The notes under the pieces were generated by a model, which ran no database searches, was not told the DNA's origin, and saw only the letters and a list, made by a program, of their open reading frames with translations. Below are positions 24,711-33,698 of a DNA stretch of 64,000 nt, in pieces. Every line of letters starts with the position of its first letter. The first letter of the stretch is position 1. The DNA is from SIG440 sp045580025 (GTDB lineage: Bacteria > Bacillota > Clostridia > Monoglobales > Monoglobaceae): the NCBI GenBank assembly GCA_045580025.1, contig JAZNNB010000029.1, positions 62,001-126,000 of the forward strand. Reading direction: 5' to 3'. Position numbers and translations under genes: made by a program.

Positions 24711-27700
24711 TTACGCTTTTTCGATAGCAATCTTCACCTTTTCGCCGTTGATGTTCCATTCTTTACCGTCATTTTCGGCACTTTCAACTGAAACAGCAAG
24801 TGACTGAGAGGAAATTTCCGCTTTGTTTGCAGTGATGATTGTATCAATCTTTTCACTTCCGCTGTATGCAACACGGATGTTGTCCTGAACTTCAAAACCG
24901 CTGTCTTTTCTCATTGTCTGGATTTTGCTGAGGATTTCTCTTACAAAGCCCTCTTCAATGAGTTCGTCAGTGAGGTTTGTATCAAGAACAACAGTGTAAC
25001 TTGCATCGCTGTCTGACACAAAGCCGTCTTTTTGAAGTGTTTCAACCAAAACATCATCAATGCCGAATTCAACATCTGTGCCTTCAACAGTAAGTTTCAC
25101 CATTTCGCCATTATTGAGAGTTGCCATAACTTCGGCACCATTCATTTTGTTCACTTCTTCAAAGATTGCTCTCACAATTTTTCCATACTTTGGACCCATT
25201 GTCTTGAGCTGTGGCTTGAAGTTATATGAAATGAACGCACTTGCATCAGCTGTGATTTCAAGTTCTTTTACGTTAAGTTCATCAAGAACAATATCCTTAT
25301 AAACCTCGTTTATCTTCTCATTTGTCTGAACAAAGATTTTTGCGATAGGCTGTCTGTTCTTGATGTTTGCTGCGTTTCGACAGGCACGACCAAGGATAAC
25401 AATTTTTCTTACTGCATCCATTTCAGTTTCAATGTCTGCAAAGTCAAATTCAGCATTTGCTTTCGGGAAATCGCAAAGGTGAACACTTTCAGGTGCAGTT
25501 TTATCCACATTGAGAACAAGGTTCTGATAAATCATTTCTGTCATAAACGGAATAAATGGTGCACAAACCTTTGAGAATTCAGTAAGAACTGTATAAAGTG
25601 TCATATATGCAGAAATCTTATCCTCAGTAAGCTCACTTGCCCAGAATCTTTCTCTTGAGCGCCTTACATACCAGTTTGAAAGCTCATCGGTAAATTCCTG
25701 AATAACACGTGTCGCCTCAGTAATCTTGTAATTTTCAAGATTCTCGTCAACAGTTCTGATTACATAATTAAGCTTAGATAAAATCCACTTATCAAGAAGT
25801 GTGAGCTTTGATGCATCAAGCTTGTGCTCCGTTGGATTGAACTTGTCAATATCTGCATAAAGAACATAGAATGCATAAGTGTTCCAAAGTGTGCCAAGGA
25901 ACTTTCTCTGTGATTCTGAAACAGCCTCGTCGTGAAAACGGTTTGGAAGCCACGGAGCACTGTTTGAATAGAAATACCATCTTACTGCATCCGAGCCCTG
26001 CTTATTGAGAACATCCCAGGGATTAACAACATTTCCTATATGCTTTGACATTTTGCGTCCATCTCTGTCCTGAACGTGACCAAGCACGATAACGTTCTTA
26101 TAAGGTGACTTGTCAAAGAGCAGTGTTGAAATTGCAATAAGTGTATAGAACCAACCTCTTGTCTGGTCGATTGCTTCACTGATAAAGTCTGCAGGGAAGT
26201 TGTTGTCAAACATCTCTTTGTTTTCAAAAGGATAGTGCCACTGTGCAAAGGGCATTGAGCCTGAGTCAAACCAGCAGTCAATAACGTCAGAAACTCTCTT
26301 CATCTGTCCGCCACACTTTTCGCATTTCAGGAATACGTTGTCAACATATGGCTTGTGAAGTTCAATATCACTGGGCACATCAATGCCTTTTTCTTTGAGT
26401 TCTTCGATTGAGCCAATACATTCGTGGTGACCACATTCGCAAGTCCAGATAGGAAGCGGCGTTCCCCAATATCTTGAACGTGAGAGACCCCAGTCAATTA
26501 CATTTTCAAGGAAGTTTCCAAATCTGCCGTGCTTGATGTTGTCAGGCATCCAGTTAACTGTTTCGTTGTTTTTAAGAAGTCTGTCACGAACTGCCGACAT
26601 CTTAATGAACCATGTATCACAAGCGTAATAAAGAAGCGGTGTATCGCATCTCCAGCAGAACGGATAGCTATGCTCAAAGTTGATAACTTCAAAGAGCTGA
26701 TTTCTGTCTTTCAGGTCACGGATAACAAGCTTGTCAACATCTTTTACAAACATACCCTTCCATGGAGTAACTGCATCTACAAAGTTACCCTGTGGATTAA
26801 CAAGATTAACAAACGGGAGGTCGTTTTCTTTGCCCACGCGTGAGTCGTCTTCACCAAATGCAGGGGCAATATGAACGATACCTGTACCGTCGCTCATTGT
26901 AACATAGTTATCGGCAACTATGAAATGACCTTTTTTGTCCAAAGTGGCAAAATCATAAAGAGGCTCATATTCAAGACCACATAGGTCTGTACCCACGTAC
27001 TTTTCAACCACCTCATATTCGTCCTTGATAACTGTTTCAAGAAGTGCCTCAGCCAAAATAAAGGTTTCATCAGCCACCTTTACCTTTACATAAGTTTCGT
27101 GAGGGTTAACGCAAAGAGCCACGTTTGATGGAAGTGTCCACGGTGTTGTGGTCCAAGCCAAAATATATTCATTCGTCTTGCCCTTTACGATAAATTTCGC
27201 AATCAACGATGCTTCCTTTACGTCTTTGTAGCCCTGAGCAACCTCGTGGCTTGAAAGAGAGGTTCCGCAACGGGGACAATATGGCATAATCTTATGACCT
27301 TTGTAAAGGAGCTTTTTGTCCCAGATTGTCTTGAGTGCCCACCAAACTGATTCAATATAGTCATTATGATAAGTAACATAAGGATTTTCCATATCAGCCC
27401 AAAAACCAACACGGTCACTCATTTCCTCCCACTCGCTCTGGTAAGTGAAAACGCTGTCCTTACATTTTTTCACAAAGTCTTCGATGCCGTAGTTTTCAAT
27501 CTGTGGCTTTCCGCTGATGCCAAGCTGTTTTTCAACCTCAAGCTCAACAGGAAGACCATGGGTGTCCCAGCCCGCTTTTCTTTGAACGCTAAAGCCTTTC
27601 ATTGTGCGATAACGGGGAATAAGATCCTTAATAACACGTGTAAGAACGTGACCGATATGCGGTTTTCCGTTCGCTGTGGGGGGACCGTCAAAAAATGTAT

Positions 27701-27821
27701 AAATTTCACCGTCTTCGCGGTTTTTTATACTCTTTTTGAATATGTCATTATCCTTCCAAAACTGGACAACTTCTTTTTCTCTGTCCACAAAGGATAAATC
27801 GGTTGACACTTTGTCGTACAT
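24711..27821 (-). CDS. ileS: Isoleucyl-tRNA synthetase, long (eukaryote-like) type
   Basis: Charges tRNA-Ile and edits misactivated valine. The 1036-residue enzyme has HIGH at residues 55-58 (NGKPHIGHVLTR) and KMSKH near residue 593 (DGRKMSKHIGNVVNPWDVL), the editing domain with RKAGWDTHGLPVE before it, a zinc-type CEKCGG knuckle, and a long C-terminal anticodon region. Length and sequence resemble the eukaryote-like IleRS2 group, which tends to be mupirocin-insensitive; that is family knowledge, not shown here. The start has AGGAGG. No T-box leader is present upstream. Confidence 0.95.
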   Translation of the reverse strand: MYDKVSTDLSFVDREKEVVQFWKDNDIFKKSIKNREDGEIYTFFDGPPTANGKPHIGHVLTRVIKDLIPRYRTMKGFSVQRKAGWDTHGLPVELEVEKQLGISGKPQIENYGIEDFVKKCKDSVFTYQSEWEEMSDRVGFWADMENPYVTYHNDYIESVWWALKTIWDKKLLYKGHKIMPYCPRCGTSLSSHEVAQGYKDVKEASLIAKFIVKGKTNEYILAWTTTPWTLPSNVALCVNPHETYVKVKVADETFILAEALLETVIKDEYEVVEKYVGTDLCGLEYEPLYDFATLDKKGHFIVADNYVTMSDGTGIVHIAPAFGEDDSRVGKENDLPFVNLVNPQGNFVDAVTPWKGMFVKDVDKLVIRDLKDRNQLFEVINFEHSYPFCWRCDTPLLYYACDTWFIKMSAVRDRLLKNNETVNWMPDNIKHGRFGNFLENVIDWGLSRSRYWGTPLPIWTCECGHHECIGSIEELKEKGIDVPSDIELHKPYVDNVFLKCEKCGGQMKRVSDVIDCWFDSGSMPFAQWHYPFENKEMFDNNFPADFISEAIDQTRGWFYTLIAISTLLFDKSPYKNVIVLGHVQDRDGRKMSKHIGNVVNPWDVLNKQGSDAVRWYFYSNSAPWLPNRFHDEAVSESQRKFLGTLWNTYAFYVLYADIDKFNPTEHKLDASKLTLLDKWILSKLNYVIRTVDENLENYKITEATRVIQEFTDELSNWYVRRSRERFWASELTEDKISAYMTLYTVLTEFSKVCAPFIPFMTEMIYQNLVLNVDKTAPESVHLCDFPKANAEFDFADIETEMDAVRKIVILGRACRNAANIKNRQPIAKIFVQTNEKINEVYKDIVLDELNVKELEITADASAFISYNFKPQLKTMGPKYGKIVRAIFEEVNKMNGAEVMATLNNGEMVKLTVEGTDVEFGIDDVLVETLQKDGFVSDSDASYTVVLDTNLTDELIEEGFVREILSKIQTMRKDSGFEVQDNIRVAYSGSEKIDTIITANKAEISSQSLAVSVESAENDGKEWNINGEKVKIAIEKA

Positions 27822-27877
27822 AATAAATGCCTCCTAAGTATATAAAATGAATAATAAACCAAGTCATTAACCATTAT

Positions 27878-27906
27878 ATTTTACAGGAAATTTTCGCATT
27901 TGTAAA
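27878..27906 (-). promoter_or_regulatory. Probable sigma-A promoter of ileS
   Basis: Minus strand TTTACA (27906-27901), 17-bp spacer, TAAAAT (27883-27878). Confidence 0.5.
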
Positions 27907-27968
27907 GGGATTTGCCGAAATTCATTGATTTTTTGGTAATTTTTTTTATATTGTTAATAAATTTTTAA

Positions 27969-27997
27969 TTGAAATGCCCCATGTTTTGTGCTATACT
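27969..27997 (+). promoter_or_regulatory. Sigma-A promoter of the ClpE-like gene
   Basis: TTGAAA (27969-27974), 17-bp spacer, TATACT (27992-27997) with TGC as an extended -10. No CIRCE or CtsR-type operator was recognised near it. Confidence 0.7.
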
Positions 27998-28057
27998 ATT
28001 TTATACTTTGAATTTTCAGGTGCATTTGCACCGCAAATATATGACGGAGGGAAAAAT

Positions 28058-30421
28058 ATGCTCTGTGCAAGATGCAAAAAAAATATGGCCGTGGTTTTCG
28101 TTACAAAAATGGAGCCTGACGGCAAGCAGGTAAACAAAGGCTATTGCCTCTCGTGTGCCAAGGAACTGAACATTGACGCTGTATCAAATATGATAAAGAG
28201 TCTTGGGATAAGTCCCGAAGAATTTGACAATATGAACAGCGAGACAATGAAAATGATGGAAGAAATGGTTGGCTCAGGTGAAGACTTTGACCCTATGCAG
28301 ATGCTTTCGGGCGAATTTTTGGAAGGCGCAGATTTTGACGACAGTGAAGATGGCGGTGCTATGAAAAAGTCACCCCTCTCTTTCTTCTCCAATATGTTCA
28401 GCGGAAAGCCTGCTGACGAAAACGGTGTAACATCACAAGGGGCTTCTGCCAAAAGCAAAAACGACAACAAAAAGAAAAAGGACAAGGGTCGCAAATTTTT
28501 AGATATGTACGGCACAAACCTCACCCAGAAGGCAAAGCAAGGCGAGATTGACCGAATTATTGGCAGAGACACCGAGATGAACCGAATAACCCAAATTCTC
28601 AACCGCCGCACCAAGAACAACCCCGTTTTAATCGGTGAGCCTGGTGTGGGAAAAACGGCTATTGCAGAGGGTCTTGCTCTCCGTATTGCTGAGGGGAACG
28701 TGCCTGCAAAGCTTTTGGGCTATGAAATTTATCTTCTTGATATGGCGGCTATGGTTGCAGGAACACAGTTCCGCGGACAGTTTGAATCAAGGCTTAAAAG
28801 TCTTATCAGCGAGGTTAAAGCACTTGGGAACATCATTCTTGTAATTGATGAAGTACACATTCTTACAAAAGCTGGCGACGCCGAAGGGGCTATGAATGCA
28901 GGAAACATTCTAAAGCCTGCACTCTCCCGTGGTGAAATTCAGATTATCGGTGCGACAACTTTGGAAGAATACCGCAAGCATATCGAAAAGGACAGTGCTT
29001 TGGAGCGCAGATTTCAGTCCGTTATCGTTGAAGAACCATCAATCGAAGAAACTATCGAGATGCTCCGCGGCATAAAGGATTACTATGAAGATTATCACAA
29101 GGTGAAAATCACTGACGACATCATCCGCTGCGCAACTATTCTTTCAAAACGTTACATCACGGACAGATTTCTTCCCGACAAGGCCATTGACGTAATCGAT
29201 GAGGCGGCATCAAAGGCTAACCTTGACAATACTGCACTTACAGGCCTTGCAAAGCTCAAATCACAGCTTGAGGAAGTTAAATCCGCACAAACAGAGTTTG
29301 AAACACAAAATGCCGACGAAAGTGTGGCATCAAATGAAAGCTATGAAAGAATCGCTGAGCTCAAAAGCCGTGAATGTCAGTTGCTTGCCGAGATTGAGAA
29401 AATTGAAAAAACAATTCAGGATGTATATCTCACACCTGACGATTTGGCGGCTGTTATTGAGGGCTGGACAAAAATTCCCGTTAAAAATATAACCGAATTT
29501 GAAACCAATCGTCTTGTAAACCTCGAAGAACGTCTTCACAAAAACCTTATCGGTCAGGACGAGGCTGTTTCTGCCGTATCTCGCGGTATCCGCCGCAAAC
29601 GTGCAGGACTTAGTCTGAAACGCCGTCCCGCTTCTTTCATTTTTGTAGGCCCCACAGGCGTGGGAAAGACCGAGCTTGTGAAACAGATTGCAAAAGAAGT
29701 ATTTGACACAGAAGACGCACTTGTCCGCTTTGATATGTCCGAATTTATGGAAAAACACACAGTTTCAAGGCTTATCGGCTCACCTCCTGGATATGTGGGC
29801 TATGACGACGCAGGACAGCTCACAGAAAAAATAAGGCGTCACCCCTACTCCGTTATTCTCTTTGATGAGATTGAAAAGGCTCATCCTGACGTTTTCAATA
29901 TTCTTCTTCAAATCTTGGATGACGGCCGCATTACCGACAGTCACGGGAAAACTGTTTCTTTTGAGGATACTATAATAGTTATGACCTCAAATGCAGGCAG
30001 CGAAACTTTGGGCGGTATCGCAGGTTTTGGTGCAAGCAGTAATGCATCAAACAAGCTTAAGGCAGAAAAAGCACTTAAACAGCTATTCAGACCTGAATTC
30101 TTAAATCGCATTGATGAAATAATTGTCTTTGACGAGCTTTCACAGGATGACCTTTTGAAAATCACGGACCTTATGATTGCTGAACTTGACAAGGGTCTTT
30201 CGGAAAAAGGAATTTCTATTGAAGTAACCCCTGAGGCAAAAGAAATCATTGTCAAAAATGGCTATAATGTTCAATATGGTGCTCGTCCTATGCGCAGATA
30301 TATCGAACGACATATCGAGGATGCGTTGGCACAGATGTTCATTGGTGGTGAACTTTTGGACGGAAGTAATGTTCTGATTTCCAACGAAGATAACACCCTC
30401 AAGGTATCAAAAATTCAATAA
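28058..30421 (+). CDS. ClpE-like AAA+ protease ATPase / chaperone
   Basis: Two-ring Hsp100 unfoldase of 787 residues. The N terminus has a four-cysteine zinc knuckle (C3, C6, C30, C33: LCARC and YCLSC) instead of the double Clp-N domain of ClpC, as in ClpE. A low-complexity linker follows (about residues 60-150), then AAA1 with GEPGVGKTA (about residues 192-200), a short UVR-like coiled middle (about 400-460), AAA2 with GPTGVGKTE (about 530-538) and DEIEKAHPDVFNILLQILDD. It likely feeds ClpP. The ATG at 28058 follows GGAGG; the upstream open frame overlaps the promoter. Confidence 0.9.
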   Translation: MLCARCKKNMAVVFVTKMEPDGKQVNKGYCLSCAKELNIDAVSNMIKSLGISPEEFDNMNSETMKMMEEMVGSGEDFDPMQMLSGEFLEGADFDDSEDGGAMKKSPLSFFSNMFSGKPADENGVTSQGASAKSKNDNKKKKDKGRKFLDMYGTNLTQKAKQGEIDRIIGRDTEMNRITQILNRRTKNNPVLIGEPGVGKTAIAEGLALRIAEGNVPAKLLGYEIYLLDMAAMVAGTQFRGQFESRLKSLISEVKALGNIILVIDEVHILTKAGDAEGAMNAGNILKPALSRGEIQIIGATTLEEYRKHIEKDSALERRFQSVIVEEPSIEETIEMLRGIKDYYEDYHKVKITDDIIRCATILSKRYITDRFLPDKAIDVIDEAASKANLDNTALTGLAKLKSQLEEVKSAQTEFETQNADESVASNESYERIAELKSRECQLLAEIEKIEKTIQDVYLTPDDLAAVIEGWTKIPVKNITEFETNRLVNLEERLHKNLIGQDEAVSAVSRGIRRKRAGLSLKRRPASFIFVGPTGVGKTELVKQIAKEVFDTEDALVRFDMSEFMEKHTVSRLIGSPPGYVGYDDAGQLTEKIRRHPYSVILFDEIEKAHPDVFNILLQILDDGRITDSHGKTVSFEDTIIVMTSNAGSETLGGIAGFGASSNASNKLKAEKALKQLFRPEFLNRIDEIIVFDELSQDDLLKITDLMIAELDKGLSEKGISIEVTPEAKEIIVKNGYNVQYGARPMRRYIERHIEDALAQMFIGGELLDGSNVLISNEDNTLKVSKIQ

Positions 30422-30429
30422 TTTGTATG

Positions 30430-30458
30430 TTGACATAAGTGCCTATTTATGTTACAAT
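30430..30458 (+). promoter_or_regulatory. Strong sigma-A promoter of the hydrogenase-maturation operon
   Basis: TTGACA (30430-30435), 17-bp spacer, TACAAT (30453-30458), nearly full consensus. It lies 9 bp past the ClpE-like stop, so the hyd genes have their own control. Confidence 0.75.
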
Positions 30459-30461
30459 TAC

Positions 30462-30562
30462 TTTGCTGAGAACAAGGATGAATTTCTGAGTTTCAGGCAA
30501 AGAACAATGTTTATATTCTCTATATTTTTGTACTCTTTGCCCCTCGGCAAAGAGTATTTTTA
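30462..30562 (+). promoter_or_regulatory. Leader with mutually exclusive hairpins (attenuator or riboswitch-like)
   Basis: The leader ends in a 10-bp terminator hairpin ACTCTTTGCC / GGCAAAGAGT (about 30532-30555) followed by ATTTTTATTT, right before the ribosome site of the first gene. An earlier GGCAAAG at 30497-30503 can pair instead with the CTTTGCC arm (30535-30541), which would open the terminator. A further CTGAG repeat (30465-30469 and 30486-30490) and CTTTGC at 30461 allow another alternative. This arrangement is typical of RNA-based control by a ligand, protein or translation; I do not recognise a known riboswitch class. Confidence 0.6.
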
Positions 30563-30577
30563 TTTGGAGGCTTTAAA

Positions 30578-30820
30578 ATGGAAACTAAAATTGCAATTAT
30601 TGGTATTATTATCAACAACCTTGACGCATCCGAAGAAATCAATCGTATTCTTCACGATTACAGCGATTATATCGTTGGCAGAATGGGTATTCCCTACCGT
30701 GAAAAAGACCTCTCAGTGATGAGTATTGTTCTTGATGCTTCCACCGATATTATTGGCGCTCTTTCTGGAAAGCTCGGTATGATTGCTGATGTAAGCGTCA
30801 AAACAGTTTGCTCAAAATAA
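30578..30820 (+). CDS. TM1266-family [FeFe]-hydrogenase system regulator
   Basis: 80-residue ferredoxin-like (ACT/NikR-C type) domain protein, METKIAIIGIIINNLDASEE with later RMGIPYREKDLSVMSIVLDA. The family is named iron-only hydrogenase system regulator because it travels with hydE and hydG; its mechanism is not established. It has GGAGG upstream and is the first gene after the leader, with hydE 20 bp downstream. Lack of a DNA-binding domain makes classic repression unlikely. Confidence 0.85.
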   Translation: METKIAIIGIIINNLDASEEINRILHDYSDYIVGRMGIPYREKDLSVMSIVLDASTDIIGALSGKLGMIADVSVKTVCSK

Positions 30821-30840
30821 CATTTTAGGGGGAGGTTTTT

Positions 30841-31887
30841 GTGAACAATCTCGAACTTATAAACAAACTTGAAGCAGAGGGCATCCTCCCGCACAGTGAA
30901 TTTGTGCAGCTGCTCTCTACCTTTACCCAAAAGGACTTGGAGTTTGCACGAAAACTTGCAAGAGAAATTGCCACAAAATATTTTGGAAACAAAATATACA
31001 TCCGCGGGCTTATCGAATTCACAAATATATGCAAGCAGAATTGTTATTACTGCGGTCTTCGTGCTGAAAACAAAAATGCAGAGAGATACCGCCTGACAAA
31101 AGACGAAATCCTTTCTTGCTGTGAAACTGGCTATCCCCTGGGGTTTCGCACCTTTGTTCTTCAAGGTGGTGAAGACTCACACTTTGATGATGATTTGATG
31201 TGCGACATCGTCAGATGCATAAAGGAAAAATATCCCGACTGTGCAGTTACGCTGTCGATAGGAGAAAAATCAAAGATGAGCTATCAAAAGCTTTTTGATG
31301 CAGGAGCAGACCGCTTTCTTCTTCGTCACGAAACTGCAAACAGTGAGCATTACCGTATGCTCCACCCAAAAGGCCAGACCCTTGAAACCAGAAAAAAATG
31401 CCTTTTTGACCTCAAAGAAATTGGTTTTCAGACAGGTTGCGGTTTTATGGTGGGCTCACCCTATCAGACATTTGATACCCTCGCTGAAGATTTGCTCTTT
31501 ATTCGCGAGTTAAACCCTGAGATGGTGGGAATTGGACCTTTTATCCCCCACAAAGACACACCTTTTGGAGAAAAAGTGGCGGGAAGCATCGAGCTTACAC
31601 TTCTTCTTATTGCACTGGTTCGGATAATGCTCAAAAATGTTCTTCTTCCCTCCACCACCGCCCTTGGTACAATCCACAAAAAAGGGCGTGAAATGGGAAT
31701 TCTGTCGGGTGCAAACGTTGTTATGCCCAACCTTTCACCCATTGAAGACAGACAAAAATATATGCTTTATAACGGCAAAATCTCAACCAATGAAGAAGCC
31801 GCAGAAGGTCTTAATCTTCTTAAAAAACATATTGATGCTATTGGCTATGAAATAGTTACTGACCGAGGGGACCACCCCGAAAAATAA
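30841..31887 (+). CDS. hydE: [FeFe]-hydrogenase maturase HydE (radical SAM)
   Basis: Radical-SAM enzyme of 348 residues that helps build the dithiomethylamine-bridged diiron site of [FeFe]-hydrogenase. The SAM cluster motif is C64-x3-C68-x2-C71 (NICKQNCYYCGL), followed by QGGEDSHFDDD and the barrel strands, as in HydE/BioB-like enzymes. The start is GTG with an excellent GGGGGAGG 6-7 bp upstream. It is co-transcribed with the TM1266-like gene and hydG. Confidence 0.93.
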   Translation: MNNLELINKLEAEGILPHSEFVQLLSTFTQKDLEFARKLAREIATKYFGNKIYIRGLIEFTNICKQNCYYCGLRAENKNAERYRLTKDEILSCCETGYPLGFRTFVLQGGEDSHFDDDLMCDIVRCIKEKYPDCAVTLSIGEKSKMSYQKLFDAGADRFLLRHETANSEHYRMLHPKGQTLETRKKCLFDLKEIGFQTGCGFMVGSPYQTFDTLAEDLLFIRELNPEMVGIGPFIPHKDTPFGEKVAGSIELTLLLIALVRIMLKNVLLPSTTALGTIHKKGREMGILSGANVVMPNLSPIEDRQKYMLYNGKISTNEEAAEGLNLLKKHIDAIGYEIVTDRGDHPEK

Positions 31888-31913
31888 TATTTGACATAAA
31901 AGGAGAGTTTGTT

Positions 31914-33338
31914 ATGGCAGTTTATAACCCGAAGTCTTCGGTTGCCGAAGAATTTATAAATCATCAGGAAATACTTGACACCATCGAATATGCAAAACAA
32001 AACAAATCAAACCGCGAGCTTATTTTTTCGCTGTTAAAGCGTGCTGAGGACTGCAAAGGTCTTTCTCACCGTGAGGCAGCTGTACTTCTTGAATGTGATA
32101 TCCCTGAAGCTATTGAAGAAATAAAAGCTTTGGCTATTAAAATAAAAGAAAAACTTTACGGCAACAGAATTGTTATGTTTGCCCCCCTTTACCTCTCAAA
32201 TTACTGTGTAAACGGATGCACCTATTGTCCCTATCATTACGGAAACAAGTGTATTACAAGAAAAAAGCTTACTCAGGAAGAAATCAAGGCAGAGGTTATT
32301 GCGCTTCAAGATATGGGACACAAGCGTCTCGCAATCGAACTTGGTGAAGACCCTGTTAATAATCCACTAGAATATGTCCTTGAAAGCATCAACACCATTT
32401 ATGGCATTAAACACAAAAACGGTGCTATCCGCCGTGTGAATGTTAATATTGCGGCGACAACTGTCGAAAACTATCGAAAGCTTAAAGACGCAGGCATTGG
32501 CACATACATTCTCTTTCAAGAAACCTATCACAAAGAAAATTATGAAATGCTTCATCCAACTGGTCCAAAACACGACTATGCATATCATACCGAGGCTATG
32601 GACAGAGCTATGGACGGAGGCATTGATGATGTAGGTATCGGGGTTCTTTTTGGCCTTCAGATGTACCGCTATGACTTTGTGGGTCTTCTTATGCACGCAG
32701 AACATCTTGAAACCGCAAAAGGCGTTGGCCCTCACACCATAAGCGTTCCAAGAATTTGTCCTGCTGAAGGCATAGACAAGGATTCTTTCACAAATGCTAT
32801 TTCCGATGAAATCTTTGAAAAGATTGTGGCTATCATACGTATTGCAGTTCCATATACTGGCATGATTATTTCTACCCGAGAGTCAAAGGCGTCACGTGAA
32901 AGAGTTTTGAGACTTGGTGTGTCTCAGATAAGTGGCGGCTCTAAAACCACTGTGGGCGGATACATTCATGACGAGGATGAAAACGAAAATTCAGCGCAAT
33001 TTGACATAAGCGACACACGTCCTCTTGACAGCGTTGTAAACTGGCTTTTAGAACTTGGCTATATTCCAAGCTTCTGTACCGCTTGTTATCGAGAGGGCAG
33101 AACAGGTGACCGCTTTATGTCACTGATAAAATCAGGTCAAATTGCAAACTGCTGTCAACCAAACGCCCTCATCACCCTTAAGGAATATCTTATGGATTAT
33201 GCATCCCCTGAAACTATTAAAAACGGCATCGCAGTGATAAAAAAAGAAATTGAAAAAGTTCCCAACGAAAAAACCAGAGAACTTGCGAAAAAATATATTG
33301 AAGAAATTAAAAACGGAAAAAGAGATTTCAGATTTTAA
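31914..33338 (+). CDS. hydG: [FeFe]-hydrogenase maturase HydG (radical SAM tyrosine lyase)
   Basis: Cleaves tyrosine to p-cresol and the CO and CN ligands of the hydrogenase cluster. The 474-residue protein has the radical-SAM motif C98-x3-C102-x2-C105 (NYCVNGCTYCPYH) and the C-terminal second cluster C388-x2-C391-x22-C414, which separates HydG from ThiH. Length and motifs look intact, so the enzyme should be active. The start has AAGGAG. The GTPase maturase HydF and the hydrogenase itself are not in this window. Confidence 0.96.
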   Translation: MAVYNPKSSVAEEFINHQEILDTIEYAKQNKSNRELIFSLLKRAEDCKGLSHREAAVLLECDIPEAIEEIKALAIKIKEKLYGNRIVMFAPLYLSNYCVNGCTYCPYHYGNKCITRKKLTQEEIKAEVIALQDMGHKRLAIELGEDPVNNPLEYVLESINTIYGIKHKNGAIRRVNVNIAATTVENYRKLKDAGIGTYILFQETYHKENYEMLHPTGPKHDYAYHTEAMDRAMDGGIDDVGIGVLFGLQMYRYDFVGLLMHAEHLETAKGVGPHTISVPRICPAEGIDKDSFTNAISDEIFEKIVAIIRIAVPYTGMIISTRESKASRERVLRLGVSQISGGSKTTVGGYIHDEDENENSAQFDISDTRPLDSVVNWLLELGYIPSFCTACYREGRTGDRFMSLIKSGQIANCCQPNALITLKEYLMDYASPETIKNGIAVIKKEIEKVPNEKTRELAKKYIEEIKNGKRDFRF

Positions 33339-33356
33339 TAAAAAGGAGTTTAGATA

Positions 33357-33656
33357 ATGGTAAAACACGTTATACTCTGGAACTTCAAAGCAGAAATGGG
33401 TGAAACAGAAAAACTTTCAGCCGCTGAAAAAATCAAATCAGGGCTTGAGGGACTCCTTGGTCAGATTGAGGGGCTTACCGAAATAAAAGTATATGCCCGC
33501 ACAATGGAATCATCAAATGCTGACCTTATGCTTGACAGCACATTCACAGACGAAGAATCGCTTAAAGGCTACCAGGCAAACCCCAAGCATATTGAGGTTG
33601 CAACATATGTACGCTCTGTCATGGAAAGTCGCAAATGCATTGACTTTGAATTTTAA
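33357..33656 (+). CDS. Dabb (stress-responsive A/B barrel) domain protein
   Basis: 99-residue dimeric alpha/beta-barrel protein: MVKHVILWNFKAEMGETEKL is the typical Dabb N terminus, with conserved VKHxVLxxF and the C-terminal HxxVAxYVRSVMESRKCIDFE. Function is unknown for most members. It is the last gene of the hyd operon (18 bp after hydG, AAGGAG site) and is followed by a terminator; a link to hydrogenase maturation is suggested only by position. Confidence 0.85.
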   Translation: MVKHVILWNFKAEMGETEKLSAAEKIKSGLEGLLGQIEGLTEIKVYARTMESSNADLMLDSTFTDEESLKGYQANPKHIEVATYVRSVMESRKCIDFEF

Positions 33657-33668
33657 GTTTTACAACAT

Positions 33669-33697
33669 AAAAAGCCATCCGTCTTGGATGGCTTTTT
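33669..33697. terminator. Bidirectional terminator after the hyd operon
   Basis: AAAAAGCCATCC / GGATGGCTTTTT with a GTCTT loop, between convergent genes. Confidence 0.92.
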
Positions 33698-33698
33698 A

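Noticed and set aside
27822..27973. T-box leader for ileS
   Set aside because: No T-box core (AGGGTGGNACCGCG-like) or specifier stem is visible; only a promoter and a short leader.
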